Shown piece after piece: positions 36,507 to 46,855 of a DNA stretch of 64,000 nucleotides. The position numbers and the translations under genes are program-made. This stretch comes from Affinibrenneria salicis. Lineage in GTDB: Bacteria; Pseudomonadota; Gammaproteobacteria; Enterobacterales; Enterobacteriaceae. Location: positions 930,001 to 994,000 of the forward strand of contig NZ_VYKJ01000001.1 in assembly GCF_008710095.1 (NCBI RefSeq), written 5' to 3'. Under the pieces are notes generated by a model. That model saw only the letters and a program-made list of their open reading frames with translations, did not search any database and was not told the DNA's origin. Every line of letters begins with the position of its first letter. Positions within the stretch are counted from its first letter, which is position 1.

Positions 36507-38234
36507 TCAGCAGAGCGTTTTTTCTTTGATGAATTTACTCACCAGATTACTCAACTCTTGCGCTGTCGGCTGGGCTAGCGCCTGCACCGCCAGTGCCTTC
36601 GCATCTTCGTAATTCGCATTACGAATGATCTTCTTGATGCGCGGAATAGAGATCGCACTCATACTAAACTCGTCCAGACCCATCCCCAATAACAGTAGTG
36701 TAGCACGTTCGTCGCCTGCGAGTTCACCACACATGCCAGTCCATTTCCCTTCGGCATGAGAGGCGTCGATTACCTGTTTAATCAGGGTCAGCACCGCAGG
36801 TGACATCGGGTTGTAGAGATGAGAAATCAGCTCATTACCGCGATCTACTGCCAGAGTATACTGGGTTAAGTCGTTTGTCCCAATACTAAAGAAGTCAACT
36901 TCTTTGGCCAGATGATGGGCGATGGTGGCCGCGGCCGGCGTTTCTACCATCACACCCACTTCAATGGTCTCATCGAAAGATTTGCCTTCTTCGCGCAGCT
37001 GCGTTTTCAGCAGCTCCAGCTCGCCTTTCAGCTCGCGCACTTCTTCAACGGAGATAATCATCGGGAACATGATGCGCAGCTTGCCGAAAGAGGAAGCGCG
37101 TAAAATGGCCCGCAGCTGGGTATGCAGAATTTCTTTGCGATCCAGACAAATACGAATGGCGCGCCAGCCGAGGAACGGGTTTTCTTCTTTCGGCAGGTTC
37201 ATATAAGGCAGGTCTTTATCGCCGCCGATATCCATCGTACGCACGATGACGGACTGCGTGCCCATCGCTTCGGCGACGGCCTTATAGGCCTGGAACTGCT
37301 CTTCTTCGGTTGGCAGCGCGTCACGGTCCATAAACAGGAATTCGGTGCGATACAGGCCGACGCCTTCCGCCCCGTTGCGTTCCGCTCCGGCGACATCGCG
37401 TACTGTACCGATGTTGGAGCAAACTTCGACCTGATGGCCGTCCAGCGTAATCGCCGGCAGATCTTTCAGTTTGGCCAGTTCATTTTTTTCGTTGATGTAC
37501 TGCGCCTGCTGCGCTTTCAACTCGTCAATTTCTTCCGCGGTCGGGTTGACGTAAATCTTGTTGTTGACGGCATCCAGAATCAGATAGTCGCCGTTTTTGA
37601 CCTTGCGGGTTACGTCGGTGGTGCCGACAATAGCCGGGAGCTCCAGCGAACGGGCCATAATCGACGTATGAGACGTGCGGCCGCCCAGATCGGTGATAAA
37701 GCCCAGGACTTTGTCCAGATTGAGCTGAGCCGTTTCTGACGGCGTTAAATCGGTGGCGACGAGGATCACTTCGTCTTTGATGTCGCCCAGATCGACAATG
37801 TTCATGTCGAGGATGTTTTTCAGCAGGCGTTTGCCGATGTCGCGCATATCGGCCGCGCGCTCTTTCAGATACTCATCGTCCAGCTCTTCAAGCGCTTTAG
37901 CCTGATTTTCAACAACGGTGAAGGCGGCAAAATCGGCGGAAACATGCTCTTCTTTTATCAGGGCTATGATTTCCTGCTCAAATTCTTCGTCTTCCAGCAA
38001 CATAATGTGGCCTTCGAAGATTGCTTCCTTCTCGGCTCCCAGCGTTTCGCCAGCCTTTGTCTTGATCGCTTCCAGCTGCGCAGATGCTTTAGCTCGACCG
38101 TCAAGAAAACGCTTAACTTCCTGATCGACTTGATCCGCGGAGATTTTTTTCCGGTTGATGACAATCTCATCTTCTTTCAATAACAGCGCGTTACCGAAAG
38201 CAATGCCCGGTGATACTAATATGCCTGAAATCAT
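36507..38234 (-). CDS. ptsI: PTS enzyme I (PEP-protein phosphotransferase)
   Basis: The 575-residue protein has the same length as in E. coli. The phosphorylated His189 lies in [12 protein letters not shown] and the PEP-binding Cys in GMCGELAGD. It takes phosphate from PEP and gives it to HPr in the cytosol. It lies 49 bp after ptsH. The start at [14 protein letters not shown] is conserved in the family. Confidence 0.98.
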   Translation of the reverse strand: MISGILVSPGIAFGNALLLKEDEIVINRKKISADQVDQEVKRFLDGRAKASAQLEAIKTKAGETLGAEKEAIFEGHIMLLEDEEFEQEIIALIKEEHVSADFAAFTVVENQAKALEELDDEYLKERAADMRDIGKRLLKNILDMNIVDLGDIKDEVILVATDLTPSETAQLNLDKVLGFITDLGGRTSHTSIMARSLELPAIVGTTDVTRKVKNGDYLILDAVNNKIYVNPTAEEIDELKAQQAQYINEKNELAKLKDLPAITLDGHQVEVCSNIGTVRDVAGAERNGAEGVGLYRTEFLFMDRDALPTEEEQFQAYKAVAEAMGTQSVIVRTMDIGGDKDLPYMNLPKEENPFLGWRAIRICLDRKEILHTQLRAILRASSFGKLRIMFPMIISVEEVRELKGELELLKTQLREEGKSFDETIEVGVMVETPAAATIAHHLAKEVDFFSIGTNDLTQYTLAVDRGNELISHLYNPMSPAVLTLIKQVIDASHAEGKWTGMCGELAGDERATLLLLGMGLDEFSMSAISIPRIKKIIRNANYEDAKALAVQALAQPTAQELSNLVSKFIKEKTLC

Positions 38235-38283
38235 AACCCTACCTTTACCAGTTACTGATGTTGACTAAAAAGACCGGGCTTTA

Positions 38284-38541
38284 TTACTCAAGCTCTGCCA
38301 TCAGTTTAACCAGATGCTCAACCGCTTTCTGCTCATCTTCGCCTTCCGCCGCGATGCTCACCACGGTGCCCTGAGTCAGACCAAGGGTCTGCAGCTTAAA
38401 CAGGCTTTTGGCGCTGGCGCTTTTACCATTGGATGTAACGGTAATGTCAGAGGTAAAACCTTTAGCTTCTTTTACGAACTGGGCTGCCGGACGGGTATGC
38501 AGGCCATTAGGCGCGGTAATAGTCACTTCTTGCTGGAACAT
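38284..38541 (-). CDS. ptsH: PTS phosphocarrier protein HPr
   Basis: The 85-residue protein has the active His15 in PNGLHTRPA and regulatory Ser46 in [10 protein letters not shown]. It shuttles phosphate from enzyme I to EIIA proteins. It is the first gene of the operon, with a 566-bp upstream region that contains an ERIC-like element and the cysK terminator. Confidence 0.98.
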   Translation of the reverse strand: MFQQEVTITAPNGLHTRPAAQFVKEAKGFTSDITVTSNGKSASAKSLFKLQTLGLTQGTVVSIAAEGEDEQKAVEHLVKLMAELE

Positions 38542-38700
38542 TATATTTTCCCCAACTTATTGGATTAGATTAATGTTGTGGCGCTAAAGTTTAGCTGAGG
38601 CACTGAACTTTAGCCTGTTTGGTTAGCACCTGATATGTTACAGGGGCAGGCCGGGATGCGGCAAGGAAACGTCAACCTGTTTCGAAACGTCTTCCATGAA

Positions 38701-38821
38701 TATACCTTTCTTCCTTCAGGTGTGGGGACGCCGGCTTCCCTTGCCCCGGCCGCCTGAACCTGCAAGCGCCTGGAATTCGTTCGGTTGCCGCCTTCCTGCA
38801 TGCTGAAGTTTGTCCGGTATA
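38701..38821. repeat. ERIC-like element in the ptsH upstream region
   Basis: The 121-bp segment begins TATACC and ends GGTATA. Its right half, GCGCCTGGAATTCG then TTGCCGCCTTCCTGCA, matches the ERIC core and right arm. The length is close to the 126-127 bp of standard ERICs. It lies between cysK and ptsH, about 160 bp upstream of ptsH, and could be transcribed in the pts leader. Confidence 0.7.
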
Positions 38822-39011
38822 GAATATCACCAATTTTCAACAGGGGCTTTCTTCTGTCGGTCCTGACTATCGTAATACAAAGACAGCGCTTGTCATCTGT
38901 CGTTCAGTAAAATCGATTCAGCCAGAATCACGAACCGGTAGATATTAATTTCACGCATCAAAATAATTGGTTGGTTAAATACTAAAACTCGAGCATAAAA
39001 TCAATGTTCAG

Positions 39012-39037
39012 GTGGGCTAAAGTTTGATGTAGCCCAC
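39012..39037. other. Hairpin next to the cysK terminator
   Basis: GTGGGCT (39012-39018) pairs with AGCCCAC (39031-39037) around a 12-base loop. It overlaps the edge of the terminator stem by two bases, so the two structures compete slightly. The region 38822-39011 holds probable ptsH promoters, none called with confidence. Confidence 0.45.
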
Positions 39038-39067
39038 AAAAAAGCACCCCTGGAGGTGCTTTTTTGT
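39036..39067. terminator. Rho-independent terminator of cysK
   Basis: A 13-bp stem (ACAAAAAAGCACC with GGTGCTTTTTTGT) with a 6-base loop lies 41 bases beyond the cysK stop. The long A/T arms make it work on both strands. Confidence 0.88.
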
Positions 39068-39107
39068 AACAAAATGTCGAATTTGCGAAATCCGCGCACC
39101 CGTGAAA

Positions 39108-40076
39108 TTACTGTTGTAATTCCTGCTCGGTGAACAGATCGGCAAACAATGCGGTACTCAGATAGCGTTCGCCGGACGAGGGCAGGATCACCACGATGTT
39201 CTTGCCTTCGAACTCTTTTTCCTTCAGCAGGTGCAGCGCGGCGGCGACGGCGGCGCCGGAGGAAATACCGGCCAGAATGCCTTCTTCTTCCATCAGTCGG
39301 CGCGCGGTGCTGATGGCTTCTTCGTTAGTGATTTTTTCCACGCGATCGATCAGGCTCAGGTCGAGGTTGCCTGGAATAAAGCCTGCGCCGATGCCCTGAA
39401 TTTTATGCGGACCGGGCTTGATCTCTTCGCCGGCCAGCGCCTGGCTGATCACCGGCGAGTCTGTCGGTTCGACGGCCACCGAGATGATCGCTTTTCCCTT
39501 AGTCGTTTTGATATAGCGGCTGACGCCGGTTAACGTGCCCCCGGTGCCTACGCCGGCGATGAAAACGTCCACTTGCCCGTCGGTATCTTCCCAGATTTCC
39601 GGACCGGTGGTTTTTTCATGGATTTCCGGGTTGGCCGGGTTGCTGAACTGCTGCAGCAGCAGATAACGAGACGGATCGCTGGCGACAATCTCTTCCGCTT
39701 TGGCGATGGCCCCTTTCATCCCTTTGGCGCCTTCGGTCAGCACCAGTTTGGCGCCCAGCGCCTTAAGCAGCTTGCGGCGTTCGATACTCATGGTTTCAGG
39801 CATGGTCAGCGTCAGCTTATAGCCACGCGCGGCGGCGACGTAAGCCAGTGCAATGCCGGTATTGCCGCTGGTCGGCTCAACGAGTTCCACGCCCGGTTTC
39901 AGCACGCCGCGTTTTTCCGCGTCCCAGATCAGATTGGAACCGATACGGCATTTGACGCTGAAGCTCGGGTTGCGGGATTCTACTTTAGCCAGGATGCGTC
40001 CGTTACCGATACGGTTCAGTCGAACCAGCGGCGTATGGCCGATTGTATAGGAGTTGTCTTCATATATCTTGCTCAT
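39108..40076 (-). CDS. cysK: O-acetylserine sulfhydrylase A (cysteine synthase A)
   Basis: The 322-residue PLP enzyme has Lys42 (SVKCRIG) as the Schiff base, TSGNTG as the substrate loop and GTGGTLTG as phosphate-binding loop. It makes cysteine from O-acetylserine and sulfide. It is monocistronic, ending in a strong terminator. In E. coli it sits between cysZ and ptsH, and the same order is kept here. The 287-bp spacer to cysZ contains AT-rich DNA near 40130-40210 that may hold CysB sites. Confidence 0.98.
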   Translation of the reverse strand: MSKIYEDNSYTIGHTPLVRLNRIGNGRILAKVESRNPSFSVKCRIGSNLIWDAEKRGVLKPGVELVEPTSGNTGIALAYVAAARGYKLTLTMPETMSIERRKLLKALGAKLVLTEGAKGMKGAIAKAEEIVASDPSRYLLLQQFSNPANPEIHEKTTGPEIWEDTDGQVDVFIAGVGTGGTLTGVSRYIKTTKGKAIISVAVEPTDSPVISQALAGEEIKPGPHKIQGIGAGFIPGNLDLSLIDRVEKITNEEAISTARRLMEEEGILAGISSGAAVAAALHLLKEKEFEGKNIVVILPSSGERYLSTALFADLFTEQELQQ

Positions 40077-40363
40077 AGCCTGTCCTTATAACTGTTAACT
40101 GTATGAAATTTTTGCGAACATGAAGAGAATACTCGTTCAGTTTCGTCAGGGAAGGAAAGAATTGGTATATCGTTATGTTCTTAAGAAATATATTTTAATT
40201 ACAACGTGTATTTATCATCCCTCGGTCGTCCGGGATGTCGGTTTCTCCCGCACGCCCCGGTTTATCCCCTGCGAGACGCGTCAATCTCGGGTTTTGTACC
40301 GCCGGGCTGACGCAGTGCGCCGCCCGGCTTGTTCGTGAATTGCGGCGGCAGGACGGAGCCGCG

Positions 40364-41116
40364 TCAGTGTTGCTGGCGGTAGCGATCGACCCACAGCGCG
40401 GTGGCGCCGCATACGGCTACCGGCATCACAATCAGATTAAGTATCGGGATCAGCATCACCACGCTGATCAGCGAGCCAAACTGCAGATTACTGATTTTAT
40501 GCTGGCGCAGCGATTTGCGCATCAATGGAAAACTGATTTTGTGGTTATCGAACGGATAGTCGCAATACTGGATAACCTGCATCCAGGCGCTGAACAGGAA
40601 CCACAGCACCGGCACCACCGTCTGGCCGATTACCGGAATGAAATAGAGGATCAGCAGAATGATGATGCGCGGCAGATACCAGCCGAGTTTCTGCATCTCG
40701 CGTTTCAGGGTGCGAGGCACGTCTTTTAGTGCGTCCAGCAGGCCGCCGTCGGGCAGTGGTTGCCCGGTCAGGCGCGCCTCCAGCTGTTCGGCCAGCAGGC
40801 CGTTGAACGGCGAGGCGATAATATTGGCCACGGTACTGAACAGATAGCTGAAGACCAGTAAAATAGAGATAACCGCCAGCGGCCACAGCAGGTAGCTCAG
40901 CCACTGCAGCCAGTCGGGAACATGGCTCAGCAGGCCGGGGATCCAGTCATTGAGTCGGGTAAACAGCCACCAGAACGCGCCGCCCATAAGCACGATGTTA
41001 ACCAACAGTGGAAGAATGACAAAACGCCGGAGTCCCGGCTGGGAGATCAGTTTCAGTCCGACAAAAAAATAGTGAAATCCGCTGCGTGGTTTATCAAGGT
41101 GTTGCGAAGCAGTCAT
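40364..41116 (-). CDS. cysZ: Sulfate transporter CysZ
   Basis: The 250-residue inner-membrane protein has several hydrophobic segments and the family blocks [13 protein letters not shown] and [13 protein letters not shown]. CysZ conducts sulfate independently of ATP and feeds the cysteine pathway. It could be especially important here if the ABC sulfate transporter lacks its ATPase. It is divergent from zipA, as in E. coli. Confidence 0.96.
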   Translation of the reverse strand: MTASQHLDKPRSGFHYFFVGLKLISQPGLRRFVILPLLVNIVLMGGAFWWLFTRLNDWIPGLLSHVPDWLQWLSYLLWPLAVISILLVFSYLFSTVANIIASPFNGLLAEQLEARLTGQPLPDGGLLDALKDVPRTLKREMQKLGWYLPRIIILLILYFIPVIGQTVVPVLWFLFSAWMQVIQYCDYPFDNHKISFPLMRKSLRQHKISNLQFGSLISVVMLIPILNLIVMPVAVCGATALWVDRYRQQH

Positions 41117-41336
41117 GTCCAGGAAGTCTCATGGATGAAGAGGAGTAACAATCATATCGGTATGATTTTCTGCTGGCTAGTCTGGCTTTGGATGAAAAAA
41201 CAGCAAAAAAGTGCGTTGTATCTATCTTTCTTGTCATAAAGTACCGTGCAGACTTGCACTTGTGTACGAGGGCAAATAGAGTTAGTGAAGTAAATGTTTG
41301 CCGTGGTGGCAATGTATTGGAACAACCGGGATTGCA

Positions 41337-42311
41337 ATGATGCAGGACTTGCGTCTGATATTAATCGTTGTTGGCGCGATCGCTATAATAGCGCTGTTAC
41401 TGCACGGCTTGTGGACCAGTCGTAAAGAGCGTTCGTCCCTTTTTCGCGACCGGCCGGTCAAGCGTCTGAAAACCAAACGCGAAGAAACGCCGCTCGAAGA
41501 GCTGGATGAAGGCGTGGGAGAAGTGCGGGTCAGACGCGCTCGCCCGGAACCGGAAGATGACGGGCCGGAACTGGGACAGTACGCCTCAACCCCGGAAGCG
41601 CGCGACGGGCAGCCGCCTGCGCGGCAATCCGCTCCGGCGCCGTTCTCCGCTCCGGCGCCGTTCTCCGCTCAGTCTGCGACATCATCGCGTTCCGGCTACG
41701 ACCCGCTGCTGGGCGAAGAAGAAGACGAAGACGAATCCTCCGCGTCTGACGCGCGCCCGCGTCGCGAACCAACCGTTCCGTCTTTCTCCGCGACGTCGGA
41801 CTCCGTTGATGAATCGCATGACGAGGGCGAAAACGCGGCGCGCGACGGCTCTGCGCCGTCGGTTGCCGAGCCTGCCGCGCAGGCCGAACCGAAAGAAGCG
41901 GTTCTGGTGCTGCACGTCAGCGCGCATCACGGCAGCGTAATCGGCGGCGAACTGCTGCTGCAGAGCGTGCTGCAGGCGGGGTTCCAGTTCGGTGAAATGA
42001 ATATTTTCCATCGGCATGTCAACCCGGCCGGCGCGGGACCGGTGTTGTTCAGTCTGGCGAATATGGTTAAACCGGGTTCCTTTAACCCGGATGAAATGTC
42101 CGAGTTTTCCACGCCGGGCGTGTCCATTTTTATGATGGTGCCTTCCTACGGCGACGCCAGTCAGAACTTCAAGCTGATGCTGCAGTCCGCGCAGCGTATT
42201 GCCGATGACGTCGGCGGCATGGTGCTGGACGATGAGCGTCGCATGCTGACGCCGCAAAAAGTTGAAGAGTATAAAGCCCGTATCCGCGATGTGCTGAAAG
42301 CAAACAGCTGA
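41337..42311 (+). CDS. zipA: Cell division protein ZipA
   Basis: The 324-residue protein has an N-terminal membrane anchor (about 6-25), a basic segment ([13 protein letters not shown]), a long acidic and Pro/Ala linker, and the C-terminal FtsZ-binding domain (about 190-324: [24 protein letters not shown]). It tethers the FtsZ ring to the membrane. The conserved start MMQDLRLIL sets ATG 41337 rather than codons further upstream. An 18-bp unit is duplicated exactly at 41631-41666 in the linker, giving APAPFS twice. ligA, its usual E. coli neighbour, is about 11.5 kb away. Confidence 0.96.
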   Translation: MMQDLRLILIVVGAIAIIALLLHGLWTSRKERSSLFRDRPVKRLKTKREETPLEELDEGVGEVRVRRARPEPEDDGPELGQYASTPEARDGQPPARQSAPAPFSAPAPFSAQSATSSRSGYDPLLGEEEDEDESSASDARPRREPTVPSFSATSDSVDESHDEGENAARDGSAPSVAEPAAQAEPKEAVLVLHVSAHHGSVIGGELLLQSVLQAGFQFGEMNIFHRHVNPAGAGPVLFSLANMVKPGSFNPDEMSEFSTPGVSIFMMVPSYGDASQNFKLMLQSAQRIADDVGGMVLDDERRMLTPQKVEEYKARIRDVLKANS

Positions 42312-42332
42312 CCGTCATACGATGCGGCCATG

Positions 42333-42358
42333 AAAAGCCTCCGCTTGCGGGGGCTTTT
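42333..42358 (+). terminator. Rho-independent terminator after zipA
   Basis: AAAAGCCTCCGC pairs with GCGGGGGCTTTTT (one mismatch), followed by a T-run. It lies 22 bases after the zipA stop. Confidence 0.8.
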
Positions 42359-42402
42359 TGTCATCATCTCCTTGCCCGCTGACAGGGATTGTTAATTAAA
42401 GC

Positions 42403-43668
42403 GTGGTGCCGTTTGTGCCTGAAACAAAACGTTTAAAACAGGAGCTGGGATTATTGCAGGGAATCGGCCTGTTATCGACTTCGCTGTTGGGAACCGGCGT
42501 GTTTGCCGTGCCGGCGCTGGCGGCGCAGTTGGCCGGCGCCGATAGTCTGTTCGCCTGGCCGCTGTTGATCCTGCTGGTGTTTCCCGTGGCTATCGCTTTC
42601 GCTTCTCTTGGCCGCCATTTCCCCAGCGCTGGCGGCGCCGCTCACTTCGTTCATCTGGCCTTTGGGCCGCATATGGCGCGGGTTACCGGCTGGCTGTTTC
42701 TGTCGGTGATTCCTGTCGGGCTGCCGGCGGCGTTACAGATCGCCGCCGGATTCTGGCAGGCGGCGTTTGGCTGGAGCGCGCGCGAGCTGCTGCTGGTCCA
42801 GATCGCGACGCTGGTCGCCATCTGGCTGCTCGGTCTGCGCAGCGCCGGTTCCAGCGCCAATATCCAGAGCATCATCGCCCTGCTGGTGGTGGCGTTGGTG
42901 GCGGCGATTTGGTGGCGGGGCGAGATCGGGCTGGCGGATATCGCCTGGCCGACGGCCGGCAGCTTTTCCTGGCCCGCAATGTCCGGCGCGTTGGCGGTAA
43001 TGTTCTGGTGTTTTGTCGGGCTGGAGGCCTTCGCCCATCTGGCGACCGAGTTCCGTCATCCCGAACGTGATTTTCCGCGCGCGTTGTTGGCCGGTATGCT
43101 GCTGGCCGGGGTGATTTACTGGGGATGTACCGTCGCGGTATTGACCTTTCACGCGTATGGCGCGCACATGGCGGCCACCGCGTCGCTGCCGGGGATCGTG
43201 GTGCGGCTGTTCGGCGCGCAGGCGTTGTGGCTGGCCTGTATCGTCGGCTATCTGGCCTGTTTTGCCAGCGTGAATATTTATACTCAAAGCTTTGCCCGTC
43301 TGCTGTGGTCGCAGGCCCGTCAGGGCAGCGCGCTGGCGACGCTGTCGGCCGGGCGGACGCCGGCCAATGCGTTGACGCTGGTGGTGGCCTGCTGTCTGCT
43401 GTTTAGCCTGTTGGTTTACTGGCTGTCTTTGCCGCTGGATCTGCTGATCGTCTACGCCAACGGCATTTTTGTGCTGATCTATCTGCTGTGCATGCTGGCG
43501 GGCTGTCGTCTGTTGCGCGGGCGATCGCGGCTGATGGCGCTGATCGGCAGTGTGTTGTGCATCGCGCTGCTGGCGATGATTGGCTGGAAGTCGCTATATG
43601 CGCTGGGTATGCTGGCGGCGCTGTGGCTGTGTTTACCGAGACGAGCGCGCGTGGCGCTTTCTCATTAA
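42403..43668 (+). CDS. yjeH: L-methionine/branched-chain amino acid exporter YjeH
   Basis: The 421-residue APC-family membrane protein has about 12 segments. The N-terminus LKQELGLLQGIGLLSTSLLGTG and blocks VMFWCFVGLEAFAHLA and YLACFASVNIYTQSFARL match E. coli YjeH closely. YjeH exports methionine and branched-chain amino acids. The start is GTG at 42403 by frame; a GTG two codons on is an alternative. It is convergent with ubiK. In E. coli yjeH lies elsewhere (near groEL), so its place after zipA is part of the local rearrangement. Confidence 0.88.
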   Translation: MVPFVPETKRLKQELGLLQGIGLLSTSLLGTGVFAVPALAAQLAGADSLFAWPLLILLVFPVAIAFASLGRHFPSAGGAAHFVHLAFGPHMARVTGWLFLSVIPVGLPAALQIAAGFWQAAFGWSARELLLVQIATLVAIWLLGLRSAGSSANIQSIIALLVVALVAAIWWRGEIGLADIAWPTAGSFSWPAMSGALAVMFWCFVGLEAFAHLATEFRHPERDFPRALLAGMLLAGVIYWGCTVAVLTFHAYGAHMAATASLPGIVVRLFGAQALWLACIVGYLACFASVNIYTQSFARLLWSQARQGSALATLSAGRTPANALTLVVACCLLFSLLVYWLSLPLDLLIVYANGIFVLIYLLCMLAGCRLLRGRSRLMALIGSVLCIALLAMIGWKSLYALGMLAALWLCLPRRARVALSH

Positions 43669-43852
43669 TCAATCGCCGGATGCCTCCGGGCGGAAGGGCG
43701 CGCCAATATGTCGTCCGGCGGGCGGGGAGAGCCGGGACCGGTGGTGTGTCGCACGGCGGCCGGAACGGCGCCGAAAACCGCCGGCACGTCGGCAATGGGC
43801 TGAATGAAAGGCATAACCCTCCCGCTCGGGCGACGGGAGGAGGCTGGCGCTT

Positions 43853-44131
43853 TCAGGCGCCGGGCGCGTTGTCGTCCGCGACTGCCGTCGTCTGTTGTTG
43901 TTCCAGAACGGCCAGCCGTTGCTCCAGCAGGGCTAATTTTTCACGCGTGCGCAGCAGAACCTGAGTCTGAATATCGAACTCTTCGCGATTCACCAGATCC
44001 AGACGGGTGAGCTGTGACTGCAGTACCTGGCGGATTTTTTTCTCAACGTCTTCGCCAAACTCCCGGATCCCCTTTGGCATGGACTCATGCACCTGACGGG
44101 CTATCTGCTCAATCTTTTTCGGGTCAATCAT
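43853..44131 (-). CDS. ubiK: Ubiquinone biosynthesis accessory factor UbiK
   Basis: The 92-residue protein has N-terminal amphipathic helices ([16 protein letters not shown]) and a C-terminal coiled coil (about 55-82, [20 protein letters not shown]). E. coli UbiK (YqiC) binds UbiJ and lipids and is needed for efficient aerobic ubiquinone synthesis. It is divergent from ribB, as yqiC and ribB are neighbours in E. coli. A weak GC hairpin (43818-43840) lies just beyond its stop. Confidence 0.93.
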   Translation of the reverse strand: MIDPKKIEQIARQVHESMPKGIREFGEDVEKKIRQVLQSQLTRLDLVNREEFDIQTQVLLRTREKLALLEQRLAVLEQQQTTAVADDNAPGA

Positions 44132-44241
44132 GCTGCTTCCTGATGTGTTTATCTAACAATGAATGACATAAGTGTAATGCGTGTTGCTGGCGGGATAAAC
44201 TAAAACCGGAACGAAGTGCGATAAATCGGGACTGCGATCAA

Positions 44242-44270
44242 TTGCCCTGTCCGGGCAATAGCGCTATAGT
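44242..44270 (+). promoter_or_regulatory. Sigma-70 promoter of ribB
   Basis: TTGCCC (44242-44247), 17 bases, TATAGT (44265-44270). The predicted start near 44277 is just upstream of the FMN riboswitch, as expected. Confidence 0.7.
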
Positions 44271-44283
44271 GAAAGCGCTTATT

Positions 44284-44430
44284 CTCAGGGCGGGGTGTAA
44301 CTCCCCACCGGCGGTAAACCAGTGCCTTACTGGAAGCCCGCGAGCGCTCAGACATTCCCTGTGTTTGAGGTCAGCAGATCCGGTGTAATTCCGGAGCCGA
44401 CGGTTATAGTCCGGATGGGAGAGAGTAACG
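44284..44430 (+). ncRNA. FMN riboswitch (RFN element) upstream of ribB
   Basis: The conserved RFN blocks are visible in order: CTCAGGGCGGGGTG, CTCCCCACCGGCGGTAAA, the AGCCCGCGAGCG segment, GATCCGGTGTAATTCCGG and GCCGACGGTTATAGTCCGGATGG. It binds FMN and lowers ribB expression when flavin is plentiful. The 128 bp between it and the ribB start would form the expression platform. Confidence 0.97.
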
Positions 44431-44558
44431 ATTTTCGTCGGGCCGGCAGGCCCGCCCGCGTTATTTTATCTGCCGCCGTCTCCTGCGGGATGATGGGTGG
44501 CCGCTCCTCAAGTTCGCCCTGGTTCTGGTAATCCATAAATTTATTGAGGTTTTTTACC

Positions 44559-45212
44559 ATGAATCAGACATTACTTTCTGAATTTGGTACGTCGGTTGAA
44601 CGCGTTGAACGGGGCCTGGCGGCGCTGCGTCAGGGGCGTGGGGTGCTGGTGCTGGATGATGAACAGCGCGAAAACGAAGGCGACATGATCTTTGCCGCGC
44701 AAACCATGACGGTAGAGCAAATGGCGTTGACGATTCGCCACGGCAGCGGCATCGTTTGCCTGTGCGTTACCGAAGAGCGTCGTCAGCAACTGGATCTGCC
44801 AATGATGGTGGCCCATAACTCCAGCCATTATCAGACCGCCTTCACCGTCACTATTGAAGCGGCCGAAGGGGTCACCACCGGCGTATCCGCCGCCGATCGC
44901 ATTACCACCATCCGCGCGGCCATTGCCGATAACGCCAAACCCAGCGATCTGAATCGTCCCGGCCATGTCTTCCCGCTGCGCGCGCAGCCCGGCGGCGTAT
45001 TGACCCGCGGCGGTCATACCGAAGCCGCGGTCGATCTGACGACGCTGGCCGGATTGAAACCGGCCGGAGTGCTGTGCGAACTGACCAACGATGACGGCTC
45101 CATGGCGCATGCGCCGGAGGTGGTCGCGTTCGCCAGACAGCACGGTATGCCGGTGCTGACTATCGAAGATCTGGTCGCTTATCGCCAGGCGGCGGAACGT
45201 AAAGCCAGCTGA
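44559..45212 (+). CDS. ribB: 3,4-dihydroxy-2-butanone 4-phosphate synthase
   Basis: The 217-residue protein has the same length as E. coli RibB. The acidic active-site motif [10 protein letters not shown] and the blocks HGSGIVCLC and [10 protein letters not shown] are visible. It converts ribulose 5-phosphate to the four-carbon riboflavin precursor. The start at MNQTLL (44559) is conserved and preferred over an in-frame TTG 15 bases upstream. It is under an FMN riboswitch and followed by a strong terminator. Confidence 0.97.
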   Translation: MNQTLLSEFGTSVERVERGLAALRQGRGVLVLDDEQRENEGDMIFAAQTMTVEQMALTIRHGSGIVCLCVTEERRQQLDLPMMVAHNSSHYQTAFTVTIEAAEGVTTGVSAADRITTIRAAIADNAKPSDLNRPGHVFPLRAQPGGVLTRGGHTEAAVDLTTLAGLKPAGVLCELTNDDGSMAHAPEVVAFARQHGMPVLTIEDLVAYRQAAERKAS

Positions 45213-45225
45213 GTCCGGTCCGCAG

Positions 45226-45260
45226 AACAGAAAGGGCGGTCTATGACCGCCCTTTCTGTT
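45226..45260. terminator. Rho-independent terminator after ribB
   Basis: A perfect 15-bp stem (45226-45240 with 45246-45260) with loop CTATG lies 14 bases after the ribB stop, with T-rich sequence after it. It lies upstream of the cca 3' end and can also serve that convergent gene. 45261-45449 shows nothing further. Confidence 0.9.
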
Positions 45261-45449
45261 TATCCGATTGATATGCAGAGTCGCGCCGCGTTATTCGCAT
45301 AGCCCGTTTGGGGATGGACTGCGCGCAGACAAATGCCGCGCATGTTGAACGGAGTTCCATCGCCGCGCGGGCTGAATGCTGCTCGCGTCCGGGCGACCTC
45401 GGACAAGACGATGACGCCGGCCGTGACGATTATGCGCGTCTGGCCGCTG

Positions 45450-46700
45450 TCAGTCTCCGGGCTGTTCCTGCTCCGCGTTCTGCGCCAGCTTCCAGTCGTC
45501 CAGCGCTTTAATCCGGCGGCGGCGCAGTTCGTTACGGATATTGATCCCCTGAAACCCCGCGGCCACCACCTCAGCGCTATTGACGCTACAGGCGACGCGG
45601 AACACCTCGCGCAGGTAATCGCCCTGCGGATACGGATTCTGCTCGAATCCGGTGCGGCCGCGCGCGTCGGCCTCGCTGGCGATGATCATTTGCTCCAGCC
45701 GATGAGGTTTACGCCAGACGTCCGTGGCGTCAAACAGTTTGAGCAACGTTTTCGGCTGCAGAATCTGTACGGTATGGATCAAGTCGTGATATTCAGCCAC
45801 CAGCCGCGCGAGATCGCGAATAGGGTTCGGTACGCGCAGACGCAGACACATCTCTTCAATCAGTCTGACGCCGGCCGGTCCGTGTCCGTGATGACGCGGC
45901 CACAGTTCGCGCGGGGTAAGCCCTTTGCCCACGTCATGACAGAGCGTAGCAAAGCGGACATCGATCTCCGGGCTGAGCTGCGCGGCGATGGCCAGCGTCA
46001 TCAGCATATGAATGCCGGTATCGATTTCCGGGTGCCATTTAGCCGGCGCCGGTACGCCGAACAGACGATCGAGCTCCGGGAATAAGACCGCCAGTGCCCC
46101 GCAGTCGCGCAGCGTCTGGAAATAGATCTGGGGATGGCGGGTAGACAGCGCCTTTTCCGTTTCCTTCCACACGCGCTCCGGCGTGAGCGCGGCCAGTTCG
46201 CCGCTTTGCACCATCTGCTGCATCAGCCGTTGGGTTTCCCCGGCAATGGTAAAATCCAGATGGGCGAAGCGCGCGGCGAAACGCGCAATCCGCAAGACAC
46301 GCAGCGGATCCTCGCTGAAGGCGTCAGAGACATGGCGCAGCACGCGCTGTTGCAGATCGCGTTGTCCGTGATAAGGATCGATGAATGAACCGTCCGGCGC
46401 CTGCGCAATGGCGTTGATGGTCAGATCGCGGCGCAGCAGGTCGTCTTCCAGCGTGACGTCCGGCGCGGCATAGCAGGTGAAGCCGGTATAGCCGACCCCG
46501 GCCTTGCGTTCCGTTCGCGCCAGAGCATATTCTTCATGATTTTCCGGGTGCAGGAAGACCGGAAAATCTTTACCGACCTGCTGATAACCCAGCTGCAGCA
46601 ACTGTTCCGCGGTTGCGCCGACGACAACCCAGTCGCGTTCGCTGACCGGCAGATTCAACAGGCTATCGCGCACCGCGCCGCCAACCAGAAATACTTTCAC
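45450..46700 (-). CDS. cca: CCA-adding tRNA nucleotidyltransferase (multifunctional, with HD domain)
   Basis: The 416-residue protein has the nucleotidyltransferase motif [11 protein letters not shown] with catalytic Asp pair in the following strand, an RNA-binding helical region and an HD phosphohydrolase motif (CHDVGKG). It builds and repairs the 3' CCA end of tRNA; the HD domain gives phosphatase and phosphodiesterase activity in E. coli. E. coli Cca is 412 residues. Its upstream spacer holds two ERIC-like elements. Confidence 0.97.
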   Translation of the reverse strand: MKVFLVGGAVRDSLLNLPVSERDWVVVGATAEQLLQLGYQQVGKDFPVFLHPENHEEYALARTERKAGVGYTGFTCYAAPDVTLEDDLLRRDLTINAIAQAPDGSFIDPYHGQRDLQQRVLRHVSDAFSEDPLRVLRIARFAARFAHLDFTIAGETQRLMQQMVQSGELAALTPERVWKETEKALSTRHPQIYFQTLRDCGALAVLFPELDRLFGVPAPAKWHPEIDTGIHMLMTLAIAAQLSPEIDVRFATLCHDVGKGLTPRELWPRHHGHGPAGVRLIEEMCLRLRVPNPIRDLARLVAEYHDLIHTVQILQPKTLLKLFDATDVWRKPHRLEQMIIASEADARGRTGFEQNPYPQGDYLREVFRVACSVNSAEVVAAGFQGINIRNELRRRRIKALDDWKLAQNAEQEQPGD

Positions 46701-46727
46701 TACCTGACTCCTGAAATTTATTGGCTG

Positions 46728-46843
46728 TACCCGTCACTCTTCAGGCCGCAGGCGAGTTGGCTTTATCGCCCGGTTTTCCCCCGGCCTCGCCTTCGGGACC
46801 GCCGCAGCGTGCCTTCCCGCAACCCGAATTATTTAAGGGATGT
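46728..46843. repeat. Degenerate ERIC-like element upstream of cca
   Basis: It begins TACCCGTCACTCTTCAGG, continues GCGAGTTGGCTTTATCGCC and ends CAACCCGAATTATTTAAGGG, matching the ERIC left and right arms. The core is degenerate. It begins 27 bases upstream of the cca start codon, so it would be within or near the cca promoter region. Confidence 0.7.
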
Positions 46844-46855
46844 ATATATACATAC

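Noticed and set aside
29103..40076. cysM and cysK as a recent tandem-type duplication
   Set aside because: They are the two long-separated cysteine synthase types with distinct motifs, as in E. coli.
43818..43840. Terminator between yjeH and ubiK
   Set aside because: Only a 7-bp GC stem without U-tract; too weak to call.
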